DNA of 64,000 nt from Pisolithus tinctorius (GCA_024663395.1 JANFAH010000005.1:2418001-2482000); one strand, 5' to 3'. Shown: positions 50,325 through 63,413, counted from the stretch's first letter. Notes: a model not told the origin generated them from the letters alone. Numbers and translations are program-made.

Positions 50325-50922
50325 CTAAAGTGGGGGAGTGTGGAAGTCATATCCGCCTTCGCTGCGAGGGGTATACATTAGTACCGGGTTGTTGCACAGT
50401 CTGTTACCGCCGATTGGCCGATCGGTAGGGCCATACCTCCATCGAATTGAAATCTCATTCAATTGCATGGAATTCTTCAGGAGTTGTATCCAATGAACTG
50501 ATTTTTCAGCTAGAGCCCATGCATCATCTTGTGCTGCAGTGACGTCCCACGGCCGATACCAGTCAGTCCCACGTACCAAGCTCCTGCGATTGTGCCCAGG
50601 GCTTGAAACCCGTCACCCATAAACAGGCCAACTCGTATACCTGGCGGGGTCGAATGTCGCAAGCTTGTCATGCACGTGACGCTACGAAAATAACAGGCAG
50701 AATTCTGGCGAATTCGCAATAAGAATCTTGAAAGGACGTACAAGCCCGGACGTATCTCGGGAAAACAGACTCGCTGCATTGCAGTATAGAATTCTAAGCC
50801 GCACGGCACGCCCTGGCATACCTTGAACTTGGCGCCAGGGTAAACATGTAGATTCCTTTCTTCGTTACGATGCAGTTGCAAGGCCAGAGGTCTGGACTGG
50901 TCAGGGTGGTGGCACCATGGAG
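50325..50922 (-). CDS. Unidentified multi-exon candidate gene, possibly a pseudogene
   Basis: Four segments join in phase on the minus strand: 50922-50822, 50793-50742, 50681-50641 and 50583-50325. The first is preceded by GAGTTAG, and all junctions are GT-AG. The product reads LHGATTLTSPDLWPCN ... MFTLAPSSRILYCNAASLF ... HVHDKLATFDPARSLVRGT ... YRPWDVTAAQDDAWALAE ... and ends DFHTPPL. The start was not found. An upstream ATG near 51050 (MHGNVTTVTYL) could belong to it. The intron between the first two segments would be only 28 nt, too short for normal splicing, so the gene may be damaged. I do not recognise the family. A decayed copy lies at 47190-47560. Confidence 0.4.
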
Positions 50923-51059
50923 CTAACTCGGAATACCGCATTGGGTTACACAAACGGTGTCACAGCCACTTTTGCAACCTCGGGCCCAGCTTTCTCTCCG
51001 AATGACGACGGCCAGGTAGGTCACTGTCGTCACGTTTCCATGCATAATTTTGATAGTGA

Positions 51060-53097
51060 TAAATGAGAATTGTGGTTCGCGGACTCGACTGCGTTCGTTG
51101 ACACGAAGTGGAATAAAATGCTGGGAAATGAAGGGAGCTTTTGTTCGGTAGGTACGAAGAGCTGCCAGTGCTAACGCGCAGGTGAATTCGTTTCCACATC
51201 ATTCCTCACTCACCGTCTTTAAGAGACGAGTCAATGCTATTGGCGTGGTTGACTCTACCGTTTACTGTCTGCCATCCGCTTGTTTCCATCCATCGGATAG
51301 GCCCTAGACCTTCGGATCAAATACACTTCATCCTAGCGCGCCCCGGAAGGACAAGCGAGCGACTTGAGAGGGGACGGGACACTCGCCAGGACAATCCGAC
51401 GCCTCATTGACAGTACTGCTACATACAGTTCGTATGTTGGATCTCAGAGGCGCCGAGCAAGATATGGAGCAGCTTCTCGTGGTCGATGGCATTGTCATAC
51501 GGTGGTTTGCCTCCTACCATCCAGAACAAGGGGTGGCGCAAATACCACTGATAAGGAAAACCGATATATGGCTATGTCTGGCCTTGTCTGGCGTATGGAG
51601 GCATTTTCAGCATAAGCCAATTGAGCACCGTTCAAAACCGAAAAAGACCAGACACCAATTCATAAATGTAGACTCCCCGAATCCCCCACCATCAAGACCC
51701 CACTCTCGGGGGACAATATTTCCGCAGTAGGAAGGATTCCAGAAGATGTCGCAATCACGATCCGGATGGGGTATGGGGTGCCTTTGTCTTATCATTCAGC
51801 TCAAGACCGTCAGCTCCACAGATATACTAAGGCATTCCCTGGTGACTAACTTCCCAGACGGGGTGTGTACCACTTCCAGCCCGGCAGCTCGGACGTTGGT
51901 GGTACGACCGCTGGTGGCCTGCCACCTAGCACAACCCAGCCCTGGCTGCTTCCTGAGAAGGACACGTCGAACGACCGGAAACCGTTAACCGTCATCGTGG
52001 CGTTCTACGTTCAACAGCTTTGTGGCACGGTAGAAGCGATTTGGCGAGGAGAACTTTATCCGGGCCAGGCTCTGTCACCCAAAGAGTGGGACCCCGGGGC
52101 CAAGGGAAAATCTACGAAAGAGGCCTCGTTTTGGCTTGGTTGGAATGCTGCGGGCTTTGTTCTTTTTTAAGAGGGACGTGTGGAGTCCGCAAAGCTTTTC
52201 ATGATCGGTGAACTGGCAAATCGTGATTCAACCGCTGGCCGCGTCCCAAGGCAATGGGAATGCGTATATGAACCATACTTACCTACTTCGTGCCAACACG
52301 CTACGACGCTTGCACCCACGTGTAGGGTCAGGTATGTCCCGAAACTACCATATTTTTACCTCCCAGTTCATTGAACCATGGCCATCCTATTCGCCTCCAT
52401 CATATCATCGTCTGACCCTAGCACTTCACGAAATGGCCTCGCCATGTAGAGCATGCACCGTGGCCTCTAGTCATTGCGCAGCACGCCCACTTGTTGCCCA
52501 CTCCAACAGCAACCATTACTAACCCTCTTTGGCACCGAACGTCGAACAACAAACTGTGCGAATAAAGCAACTTAGCCAGTTGTCGGCTATTAGTTTTCCA
52601 GCAGCAGTAGTAAGCATTACTTCGCTGGGTTCGTTTATAGGAATCAAGTCTCATTCTACGTAAGAACCCTCGATTTCGGTAATCTCATAACCAACTATAG
52701 CTGGCTTGCTTCGGACCATAATTGGTAGTACCCCACACAACTACCGAACTCCAACAAGTTCTGGCGATTTATGAGCCACACCGCGCAAGGAAGCTTCCAT
52801 TCTCAATTTCTCATTCACCATCCTCACTCCCGCATTATCAAACTAGGACTCCCGCTTGCAGGCCGAACGCTATCACTGCGCGCGTTATTCCCAGATGTTT
52901 CGATGGCTACCGGTAATCTTCAAAGGGAAAACAAAGGAACATAGCTAGAAAAGCGAACCGACGAATCTAACGTTTACATATCTACCTTCTGACTAGGTCG
53001 TTTCCATAAAGCGAGATTACGGCGTCAGCTCATTCAACTCGCACTATTTATATGCACGTCAACCTACGGTCTAATTTTAACTCCTGCTTTTTTGAAG
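51060..53097. other. Gene-poor interval
   Basis: Plus-strand frames at 51407-51730 and 51865-52170 are about 100 codons each. They have no recognised domain and no supporting homologous features. A TATA-like TATTTATATG lies at about 53045-53054. Confidence 0.5.
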
Positions 53098-53295
53098 ATG
53101 GTCTCTCCACTAGTGCTGTTCGCTACACTGGCCGCGGTCATGTGCGAGACCGCAGTGCAGACAGACCAAGCCACCTTTGTAAAAAAGAACCTGACACGCT
53201 GGGCCCCCGTTCGATCCTCTCCCAGGCGATACGGTTGCCTGGCACTAAATCCAGATTCGCAAAGCTTCCAGTCCTTTCGAACATCGATGTATTAG
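53098..53295 (+). CDS. Possible small secreted protein (65 residues)
   Basis: The ATG at 53098 opens a frame starting MVSPLVLFATLAAVMCETAV, which has the short N-region, hydrophobic core and polar end of a signal peptide. A TATA-like TATTTATATG lies about 45 bp upstream. The mature part is basic (TFVKKNLTRWAPVRSSPRRY) with a single Cys. It may be the first exon of a longer gene. There is no family match from memory. Confidence 0.25.
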   Translation: MVSPLVLFATLAAVMCETAVQTDQATFVKKNLTRWAPVRSSPRRYGCLALNPDSQSFQSFRTSMY

Positions 53296-56200
53296 TACTC
53301 ACGCGACCCTCTTTGATGCGTCGAAGTTTCGTGGTGGTGCAAATTTTCTGGAGTCGCCAGTACACAATACACAGTGACATCGAGTCCTCTAGAACCTGCT
53401 CGCCTGCATCCCACCTAGCCATATGTACATAGGCTCGTTACGGTACGCCCCACGATCGATCTACTGTAATTATTAACTTTATTTCAACCGACCCTCGATC
53501 AAAAGTGAGTAGTAACACGGCCTCCGTGCGAAAGTTGGTAATCCGCTTACGGCCTCGAAGATAAGGGCAATACCACTGCCAATGTCAGCCTCAAGTCCGA
53601 GGACAGGTTCCGCGGGAGCTGTTTCCAATGCTCAGCGGGTGCTTTTCACCTGCCAACCCTGCTTTACTATCACATGTTTCTGTGGACTTGCTTATCAAGA
53701 CCGTGCCACTTACGTAATTGTAGTAACCGTCGAATCTTCTTCTCGATAGTCAAAATGTAAGGTGGACTCGGTCAAATTAAACGTGTGGATAATGTGCGGC
53801 ATGCGCACGCAGAGAACTCGTGCCCGTCCTCATTGCCTGTACAATTGTCCTTCTCGGGAAGACGCCGCAGCTCCACCGCAACGCTTAATATCGTAAACTC
53901 CGTAGGCCTTCTATCGCATCAGATAGGGGCTCGAGATATATCAGTCACGGAATACGATCGATTGTGATTGTGACATGGGGTACAGCAGAAGGTACTTATC
54001 AGAGTTGTTGGGGGCCACACACCTGACTCGACTTGAAAGAACACGTTCTCTCCGACCATATACAGGGGGCAACTGGGCACACCACTGGGTCATCATCACA
54101 CCCTTGATGCCGCAGTCAAACAAAATGCGAAAAGTACACCAAGGTATCACAAGTAATCCAGATAGATCGGTCCCAGGAAGGCTTCCCGCACGCATATTAC
54201 ATACCAGGTTTGTTGGAAGATGATCAGACTCGATATCTCATCGTCAGATCCACTCGTCCGTGAAGTCCAACTCAGGTATCACAGATACCCTGGCTGACTC
54301 CACCGAAGAGTCAATCATGATGCGTGATGCATTGATGGTGGGCACGCAGTGTGCGCGTGTTCATATCCTCAGGGTTTGGGCGCCACTCGTAAGACGAAAA
54401 GAACCCACTCGCAATTCAACATACTTGCCGAATTTGAAATTTGCTACTGGATGCCTGTCGCTGGCGTTGGAATCGCAATATGCTTGCCTTACTCGTGGCA
54501 TGTGCTGAACCTGTCGCCCTTTATCTCATGTCGAGTCCCATTAGCACCGCTTGTTTGTCGATGGGCCTACCGATAGTTATAGACTATGGCCGGTTTGTCC
54601 GGCATGAGCATCATGCACTTACGTACCCTGACTCATTAACAGGGGTTGCAGTGCAAAACGGACTGAATGCGCTGCGGCAATTGTCCAAGGCGGAGGTGAT
54701 CGATTAGTGCATACTCCGATGTGTATGGTGTAACGACTGCAGGTCGAAATTCAGCAAGGCGACCCCCGGAACCGGTGACAATGACGTTAAATCATAGCTG
54801 CTGTTGGTCAATGGAATGGATAAAGAGCGAGTAGCAGTTGTCAGGTACATGAAGCCAACTAATTGCTTCCCTTTATGCATACCCAGTTACCTGTATCACT
54901 GGGTCAAGGGCAACAAAAAGCTGGACCTGAAAGACATACACATACATAGCCTCCTTTGAGGTTTGAAACAGGCACATGCAACCGAGACCTACCTGGAACC
55001 GACGCGAACATCATCTCCACCTCATCGTGCAATTGCCACTCGTACAGGGAAAACGGCGATCACGTCTTCCCAAGATAATTTGTATTTCCAGCTCCACTTG
55101 TATCGAGGATGTTGTCTGCAGACTCTCACATGTGATCAAAGACGTCCGACAACCACGTCTACAAGGTGAGATAGACAGAGTGAACGTAAGTAATATCGAT
55201 GAACGTAATACATACATATGTACGTTGGTCCGGGTATCCGAGACCGACTCGGCAGAACAATATACCGGAACGCAGCAGCTTTTCTTCAGGAATATGTATG
55301 TGGATTCCAGAAAAAACAGTACAGGGAGAGTCGGTGCTGTGTAAGCACAATGTACCGCAGCACTTCAATGCTGTGCACCGAGATCGATTGCTGGGTTCGA
55401 TTCGACAAAAGCAACAATTTCGAATCGGAAAAACGTGTCGCTCAGCGGTGACTCGGGGCTGACCGTGGACTGTGCAGATCGTGTCCTAGGAAGAAGGCTT
55501 CCGCTGAATGGCCAAGCTGTGGGTCACCTCGCCCGGTCAACTTCTTGCACATAGCTTGCTGCAGCCCAGAAACTGTCCTTAATCTCGCCAAAACCTGCAC
55601 CCGGCTCCGACACCTCATCAAGGGTCCTCCGAGTCGCTGAGATCACGCCAAGCTTTAGCCCTGTCCACGATCAGGCTGGCAGAATGTTATAACCTTAAGC
55701 CGCAAATATCGATGTGGGAGGCTAGCAATGTAATGGGAAGACCTGGAGAGCTCTGTTAAACAGTTGTTCGCGCTTCTCCGACATGTGGCATCGTTCATGT
55801 CATGGTTCATTGTACACCCCTGGTGCCACCACGGTGCGATGGTTTATGAACCCTGAGGCCTGAGGCCGGACGTGGCCGACCCCTCGGAGTCGCTAAGAAG
55901 CAAGCGTCACCAATGATCGCGATGCGGCCCGCTGTTATTCGAAGTAAGAGATTTTCCGAAGGGATGAACTTTGAAACTTCCAATGCAGGGATTGGGCCTG
56001 GGCGGCCCCTAGTCGAGAGAAATCGTTGAGCGCAGCGCGTAAGTTTAAGTTGTAGACCTCTCGGATTTGATTTCGAGTCTTGAATTGGAGAAGTCAGGGA
56101 TCGCAATCCAATCTTCCACAGTATGGCCCGAGCTCGCTGAGGTTGCAAGAATGCGTATCTTTACACCAAGATCCAAATTTTGGCACTGTACTTGCTTATT

Positions 56201-58893
56201 TAGAATTTCAATACCACTATTTACGTCCCAGACTCGAGCCCAGTAGCTCTGATGTAACTCTCGAGATCCAAATCTACCGGTGCTCACCGTCACGGTTATT
56301 ACGTCCCAAACATTAGCTCGACGCATCAAGGTTCAGCTTCATTTATTGATCAACCGAGTTGTATGTAACTTGTAACGTATTAGCCTTCTTCTATGTACTT
56401 CCTTATCATCGCGTCCGTCCGCCGGCGATGTACCCCCGTAAAAAGCGACATACGTATCGCAGTGAGTACTATCCTCCTACGGCAAAACGCATAGCAAATA
56501 CATGTGGCTGACCAAGTCTTTGGAAGGTTTGGACAGAAATTTGGCGACGATGCAGTCCGCGTGCCGCCAGTAATCAGACACACAACAGCGCGGCCCATCG
56601 ACCCCCCGAACACCACCTTTCACGTCAAACTCGACAGGACTCGAGAACCTCCTTCCTCGATACAGTAACAGACAATGAATGTCATTTTATCATATCGAGC
56701 CACCCTCCATTTCCTGTGTCATAAGCGATACAGGCCGAGTGATCATCAACGACAACGACGCACAACCCGTGATACGAACGAGCGATGGAAGACTTTATCT
56801 GTTTTTGTCCGACCCAACACGGGCAATTACTACCGAGAGCCACTGTGCTGACCACAGATGACGATATGACAACTCCGTGTGTATCGGAAAACGTCATACT
56901 GCTCAATCTGCGTATGTAGCAGAGTATGAAGCTCCACAGCTGTCACTTGGTCCTTTCGCGGGGAAGATCTTATAATGCATACTCGTGAGGGCGGTGCTCC
57001 GCAACACCACTTCAGTGCGGTCCTCGGGGGAAGCAGATTGATAGTGGATATGTATGTATACTCGAAACAGGTCCCTTGGAGGCGCTCGGGCTACACCAAA
57101 CTAGGCGATGTTGGCGCACAGACTGCGATATTTTTTCACGCGTTTGATGGGAGAGAAAACAACCGAGCATGCGCGCATCAGTTTGTTGTGATGATATAAA
57201 GGTTATTGAGCGGCCGTCCTGGAATGCTTTGAATGTCCATTCCACATTCTTGCATGTATTATCAAACATACGCCGTTCGTCTAGATGTGCACGGAACGCC
57301 CTGGAGTCATCGTCAAGGATCCCTGCTGCGGTCGCTGCCACAAGCAAAGCAACGCTCCTGTGGGCAGATATCGCCATCATTATGATGGGCCTCATGCAGG
57401 AACTCCTATCTCCAGAATCCTTCGTGGGACATATATAGGATTCCAGGTCGAGAGATACCGGCGTCCGTAACTCCGGTCAGTCAACCGTTCGCAGTTGCGC
57501 GATGTCCAATCTTGGTGGGTACGCCGAGGAGGTTGTCGTTGCGGTTTCCTGGGTCCAAGGGACCGCACGGTGTGCAACCACATGCTTCTCCGACATTCGC
57601 ACCTGTGGGGATCCATTTGAATCCTCGAAGAGAAGGTTGGATCCAAGGTGGAGAAGTTCTCCCGACGCTTCTTATGCTTCTTCCCTGCCAGTCACGTGGA
57701 CAATCTTGCAACGAATAGCCCGCTTATTATCATTTTTGCGAGCTAACTGCCAGGGCGGTCGGGCACGAGTTGCACGTACCTGCCAAGACGGAGTGCTGTA
57801 GTGGAACAACTACCAGCTTGCCATAATGTTATCGCAAGCGTCGCAAATCAAATAATGAAGGAATATGCCGCAACACGTTGCCAGGTTTCCGAAGGGGAGC
57901 CATTTCTCTCCTGCGCTTTATCAGGTCATATCAAGATGTCATCAAGCTGGCCGCCGTTCCGTGTTTTGACCCTGGACATCCGCACGTTCGAACCCCCCAG
58001 CGATGGTTTCTTCCCGCGGAAACGAGCGAAGGGTAGTGTTCCGTGGATCAGGGTGGATCGTAACGTATTCGGAAACTCCCAGGAAGGGGCCTACAAGGTA
58101 TTGGAGTTTGGATGGTAAGTGTCTGATTGAAGTTCAGAGTGGTTGATCGCGAGTGTCTAGTAGGATGCGGCTAGTGCGGTCAGCCTCTGTAGTCCACTCA
58201 ATTCGGGCCCGCAGATATGGACTGCGTAAGTTCCAGCAGCGTAGGAGAGTTACGTATCGGCAGCGTGCTGGGTGTCATGAAATATACGAGGTTGTGAGTT
58301 GTCCTAATAACAACAGCTGGGCGTGATATGTCGATGGGCCGGAGGGCAATATCATGATATTTTTATGATCCGTTCCAGACGAACAGATGGGTTGCGATGG
58401 CAGCGTAGGATCCGTATATGATGGCAAGACGTTGAACCTGAACCTGAGTCATGGGCGTAGGAAATGCCGCGCGTGCTGTGTGCGTGCAACGCCGTCGTGT
58501 CGACTAGAAATATTAACGCGGCATTTTGAAAAGCTGAGTGTGTACCCGCGATGGGCCAGCTGATCAGTGGCGACGCACATTTGTCTAGATGTGACGTTAT
58601 GACAGCCTCTTTATCATTTCGTCAACCAGAAGTTTTCTTTCTTATTAGTGTACATCGCTAACAGCCTGAAGGTCTGACGTCTGCCGCTAGTTTGCGGTTT
58701 GGTACCAGTCGCACGTGCGTTCGTTTGTCCTCGGAGAGAGATTTCCATGTTTGGATAAGGGTAGATCTGAGATCTGGACACAGCCCCCGAGTGGGACCCC
58801 GGGCTGAGGTGGGCTGTCCGAATAGGAAATGCGAGTATTTTATAATATTTTATAATTGTTTATATTCTCGCTCGCTCGGCAGGGCGACAATAT
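53296..58893. other. Largest gene-poor interval
   Basis: About 5.6 kb in which no frame on either strand passes about 130 codons and none shows a family I recognise. I saw no transposase, reverse transcriptase or long terminal repeats. The sequence has many stops in all frames and looks like decayed intergenic DNA. The last few hundred bases must include the promoter of the next gene. Confidence 0.5.
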
Positions 58894-60610
58894 ATGGCCT
58901 CCTCCTCCACTGGCAGTACTCCTGCACCAGCCTCGATTCTACTCCGTCCAGTCTTACTCGACAACATGTTCGCATCCTCCCCCTCCTCATCGTCGTCCTC
59001 GTCTGTGTCTGTGTCCTACCGCCACCCTCGCATTCGTTTCGCACCCCTCCCAGAGCCGAGGCGAGACGACAACCCGTGCACCGACGGTGAAGACTGCGAT
59101 GACGGCGACGAGACCACTTCCGAATCAGAGACATCCGAGGAACGCGACTCCCTTTTCGCTGATCCATCTCCCTCCTCGTCGCCGTGCACCACACAATCAA
59201 CGCCCGCCGTCCAGTCTGTCTCGCGGGCCAGCAAACTCCTCCGCCTGTTTCGTCTGACGTCAGCATCCACTCCCGCGCCTGCCTCCCGGGACGACGACTT
59301 CCGTCCTCGCAGTCGCTCTCCTCCCCCGGCCTCCTCCTCCTCGTCATCCACCATCCTCTCCCGCACTACGTCTCTCTCCTCCAACCACTCCCGCTCTACA
59401 ACGAATGACCCTCGGAGGCACTCCGCCCCGGCACTTGGCGCAGGTGGCGGTCGCCACGGCTTCGTATCCAAAATGCTCTCTGGTCCATCTCCACTCTCAC
59501 AGCAGCAACAGCCGGCATCTCCTTCGACGATGCGTGGAAATTCCAATAGAAAACCAAAACACGTCAGAATGCTAAACGGAAGGATATACGGTGCGAAACG
59601 ACATCCAGGTATGTCCCTTTCTTTCCTATTACGTACCATCGCTTTGTACACGCTGGTATCATTCTATTATTATTATATAACTATCACAATGCTCACGGCA
59701 ACCACACACAGTCCACTCCAACGCGAACCCGTTCGCATCCGCACGCGACGAACCAGAATTCGTGGAGTGGGGCTACGGCGGTATGGGCTCCGTACGCGCA
59801 AGCGGAGACGTCGCAAATTCAGTGTGGAAGGGCCTGCATGCAAACGGAAGCTCAGGTGTGTATATCACTGCCTTTATTGGCCCACTCTTGTTCTCATGTC
59901 ATTACACAGGTACATTATCCCATAAATCCACCGCTTGGGGTGCAGGCGGTGGAAGAAGTACTGCGTCTGCTCGCAGGCACATGACCCAGACAGCACCAGA
60001 ATGCAGTATGGGTAGCGTAGCCGCTGGCGGTGACGACGAAGACGACGGCAGCGGTATGGGGTGGGTCAAGCGCAGAAGAGCAGAGAGAGAGGCAAAGTTG
60101 AAAGCAGAGCGCGAGGCAAAGGAACGTGCGGAACGTGAGGCTGCAGAAGACGAGAAAGAACCCAGAAAGAGCGGCGAGAGCATGTGTGCGTCTACCCTAT
60201 CTACATCAACATCCTCAGGTGGTACGATCGGGGCTGGTTCTTCTCCAGTGGCGAGCACCAGCACGTCCGTGACTGACCTGTCATCACCAGCTGGGGACCG
60301 AACAACCGGAGAACACAAGGATACCGGCGATCACCAGCAGCAGCAGGAACATCGCGTTTTGGCAACCATCCTCAGACCCCTCACCAACAAACAGGTCCAG
60401 TCGGGCGAACCCAGTCCCATCGAGAGCAAGACCCCATCCTCCCCTGGCGACGACGACGATGATGACGAAGAGGTGTTGGTGAGTCAGCCGTTCTGTGCTT
60501 TGCATCAGCCGCTGATCAAGCAACAGGATACGCACAGTAGGATGGCCCGTGGAGCCGGGGTGGAGAAAGTAAGCAAACATGTCAACGGTGTAAGTCTTGG
60601 CGAGCCGTAA
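58894..60610 (+). CDS. Low-complexity Agaricomycete protein of unknown function
   Basis: Three exons (58894-59609, about 59712-59854 and 59909-60610) join in phase. The Ser/Pro-rich N-terminus contains YRHPRIRFAPLPEPRR and an acidic patch. A more conserved-looking core reads KHVRMLNGRIYGAKRHP, then EPEFVEWGYGGMGSVRA and VANSVWKGL. The C-terminal part has a Glu/Arg/Lys-rich helix (REAKLKAEREAKERAERE), then Ser/Thr-rich sequence and a run of seven Asp (DDDDDDDEE). It is mostly disordered and probably cytosolic or nuclear. A second candidate start is Met25 (58966). The last intron is 54 nt with no stop, so retention would add 18 residues in frame. Confidence 0.65.
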
Positions 60611-61800
60611 AAGATCTCAAGCGCTTGCGGGAGCAACGCGGATAACGGACGCTCGTCGTCGTCCCCCCACCTCACTCCACCGCCTTCCGTGTCGAAGTGC
60701 CATGCCTTCCGACCATCTCAGCCCGCTGCGTACGCCGTGCGCCTGTGCAGCCTGTCTAACTGGCGTTGCTTGCGCTTCACGCCATAAATTTATCCCCTTT
60801 AATACTCTCGATCAACATCGAGGTCCAAACTGTATCCATACGAACCCTCCCTCCGACACATTGTACAACATAGTTGGCCATTGGCCTGACAAGTACCTCT
60901 CTCAGACAAGCGACGCAAAACGCGGCATATCGGCTCCCTTCCCTCAATTCCGTCACCTCAACCCCTGCTCTCATTCTCCACTACCTTATTCGCCCTCCTG
61001 GCCATTCTCCGTATCGTATTTCTTTTCGCTGCCTGCCTCTGCACGCCGCATATTATATACCGTACTCCCCGTCAGTCGTGTTCAATTCTGGATGTTCCGC
61101 CCGATTCTTTCTTTTTTCTTTCACTTGGGGCTTCCCACCTTTTTCGGTGGTTTCTTCGAAAGACTATTCACATCCTGCCTCGTTCTTCATTTCTCGTGGC
61201 TTCTAGTAGTTGGTCCCATTTCAGTCTCTTTCTTTTTCTTTGACTTGTGACTCGTCATGTATGCGTATCACCGCTCCCTCCTCTTTTGTCCGTTTTCTTT
61301 TTTCTTTCTCATTTGGTTTCGCAACCCCATCCGCTTATACGCTCCCCACTGTGCACATTATTGGCATTCGTCTTTGCATGTAAAAGCTACACGAGTAGGT
61401 AGCTAGATACACCACAGCATCTTTGTTGATACCCTTCAAATCTTCAGCCTGCAATCACACTTATCCTTTGTCTGCAAATGACCAAGCAATGTCAATGACA
61501 TTTGAGTTATCGTTAGAACTCCGACGTCCAGTACTGTTTGACAGTTGCGTGCCAGTCAAAAGTCGTTAACCTTGTTCCCAGCGACTCGATCGACAGCTCC
61601 TCGACTCACGACTCAGGAGAGGGGTCTGTACGCGAATCCATTCCGAATTCTCCATACGGACATTCAGACGCTCGAGATCGAGGAAGGGAGATCTGGGGAC
61701 GTAATCTGTGCGTGCACACACAAACACATACACGCAGTCATGAGAGATATAAGCCATTCGTGCCCGCGTGCCACCATGGCGCACTACTTCAGAAGGATCG

Positions 61801-61824
61801 ATGATGATGATGATGATGATGATG
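61801..61824. repeat. (ATG)8 microsatellite
   Basis: Eight uninterrupted ATG triplets. Confidence 0.9.
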
Positions 61825-61977
61825 TGACATGACTTCGACACGATAAGTTTAGAGTATGGTAGTACGGTGTATGGGCGTGCGTGAGTTTTGCGGGAGGAGA
61901 TTAGATCAAATGTATGTGAATGGAGATTAGATATATATATGATAGCCCAGTGCAATATACATACCTACCGTATCAAA

Positions 61978-62003
61978 TGATGATGATGATGGTGGTGGTG
62001 ATG
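61978..62003. repeat. GAT/GGT trinucleotide microsatellite
   Basis: A run of GAT triplets followed by GGT triplets. Confidence 0.8.
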
Positions 62004-63413
62004 AGTAGGACGTGCGTGAGATAAGTAGTATGCGGCATTTGTGCTTTGGAGGACGACTAGTTCGTGTGTACAATCATTTGCGTACGGGATTAGACGGGCG
62101 AGGAAGAAGGGTTTGGGGATACAGTTGTGTTCCAAGGCACGGGGACCGCGCGGAAAATATAATCATGCGGGAGAAGCTAAGAAGGACCTTCTACAGAAGA
62201 TGGTGGTCAATACGGTCCGAGTCTTCAGTTCGCCGGAGTTGCGGGCGTGAAGGACCTGAATCGAGATAGAAAGGCCACTGGCTATTATCCAACATAGGCA
62301 TACAAAGAAAGAGTGACGGCGGCGATGACAAGTCTGTGGGAAACGAAGCCCAACCGGTTTGTAGGATAGATAACCGTGTCATCCATTCAACCAGTGGAAG
62401 GCTGAAGGTTGACTGACGGAGCAAAAGAAAAGAGGGAGGGAAAAAAAAGACAAGACAAATGGGCGCTGCGATCCCAGCGCAGTAAATGCGCAACCCCTTC
62501 CGGTTCCCACTACATATCGGCGTATTAGCTTCCATGTACCCCCATTAGCAGTACGTATGTGTTCTGGATAGAAAATTCCATCCGTCGTGATTACACAGGT
62601 GTGGCTTACCGTCACATTGTATGTGATAAGGGAACGATGGACGTGCCAAGAGATATTTTATTATCGATAGTCCGGTTAGTCCTGATAACCAGCCCGTCGC
62701 CATTGAGTCCTTGATTTGGCCCGCGATAATCCTCAGAAGTGTAAACCTACGTTCGAACAGAACCTCAATTTTCGAAGGGAGGCACGAGACTATCGGGGTC
62801 TACTGGACCACCGGTGATCAAAGGCGAAAGGAATGTATAGGGGGTTAGAATGCCCGAAACAAGGAGTGTGACAGACATGCCTTCGTCAACCGGTCAGCCT
62901 AACCACATAAAATCTCGAGCAAGGAACAGAAAATGGTTTGAAAGCCTATCCAACGTTCGTCGCCTGTCATCGCGCTGTTATGATGACTGACCATTATCGT
63001 TACATATACTTACCTGTCACATGCAGATGGGTCATTAGCAGCCTCGTACGCCACCCTGATCCCTATCAGCATGTACCAACACTGTACCACATTCCCATCA
63101 GAGTCCACTGCCGCATTACGGTCAGAAAGTACAACCACTGGCGATCGCTTACCAGCATACACCTACTATTACGCAATTGGCTCATGATTTCCCATATTCC
63201 ACCATGAGAGGTTTGTCGATTTCTACGAGTGGCGTTTGAGTTGTCGGTCTTCTGGATCTCTCTCGAGACAAAGAGGAATGTGAGACCGGGGGACCCCGGG
63301 TAGATGGATTCGAACGCTTGTTATGATCAATCAGCCAAGGGTCCTCTGGTCACAGGCACACACGCACCGGACCGAAGCCAAGAAAACGGTCTCCATGAAG
63401 GATTGGATGTCTT

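Larger units (their letters stand above)
60611..63413. other. Gene-poor interval with pyrimidine-rich and microsatellite DNA
   Basis: A pyrimidine-rich stretch at about 61080-61330 follows the preceding gene. The 217-codon frame over it (60597-61250) is Phe/Ser/Pro-rich, as expected from base composition, and was not called. ATG triplets at 61801-61824, a TA run at about 61930-61941 and a GAT/GGT run at about 61978-62003 are clear. No gene is seen to 63413. Confidence 0.5.

Noticed and set aside
55390..55415. GGTTCGATTC resembling a tRNA T loop
   Set aside because: The stem positions do not pair and no D arm or anticodon arm is visible upstream.
56045..56329. 94-codon minus-strand frame with a WDVNSG string
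   Set aside because: One short WD-like string without the repeat spacing of a WD40 blade. It is probably chance.
59016..59651. 211-codon minus-strand frame
   Set aside because: It is antisense to the Ser-rich exon at 58894-59609. Its Glu/Gly/Arg-rich composition is the mirror of Ser/Pro codons.
60597..61250. 217-codon plus-strand frame
   Set aside because: It lies in a pyrimidine-rich region after the 58894-60610 gene. The Phe/Ser/Pro/Leu-rich product reflects base composition and has no domain.
63300..63320. tRNA B-box-like GTTCGAATCC on the minus strand
   Set aside because: The flanking bases do not pair as a T stem and no A box lies at the right distance, so it is not a tRNA by itself.
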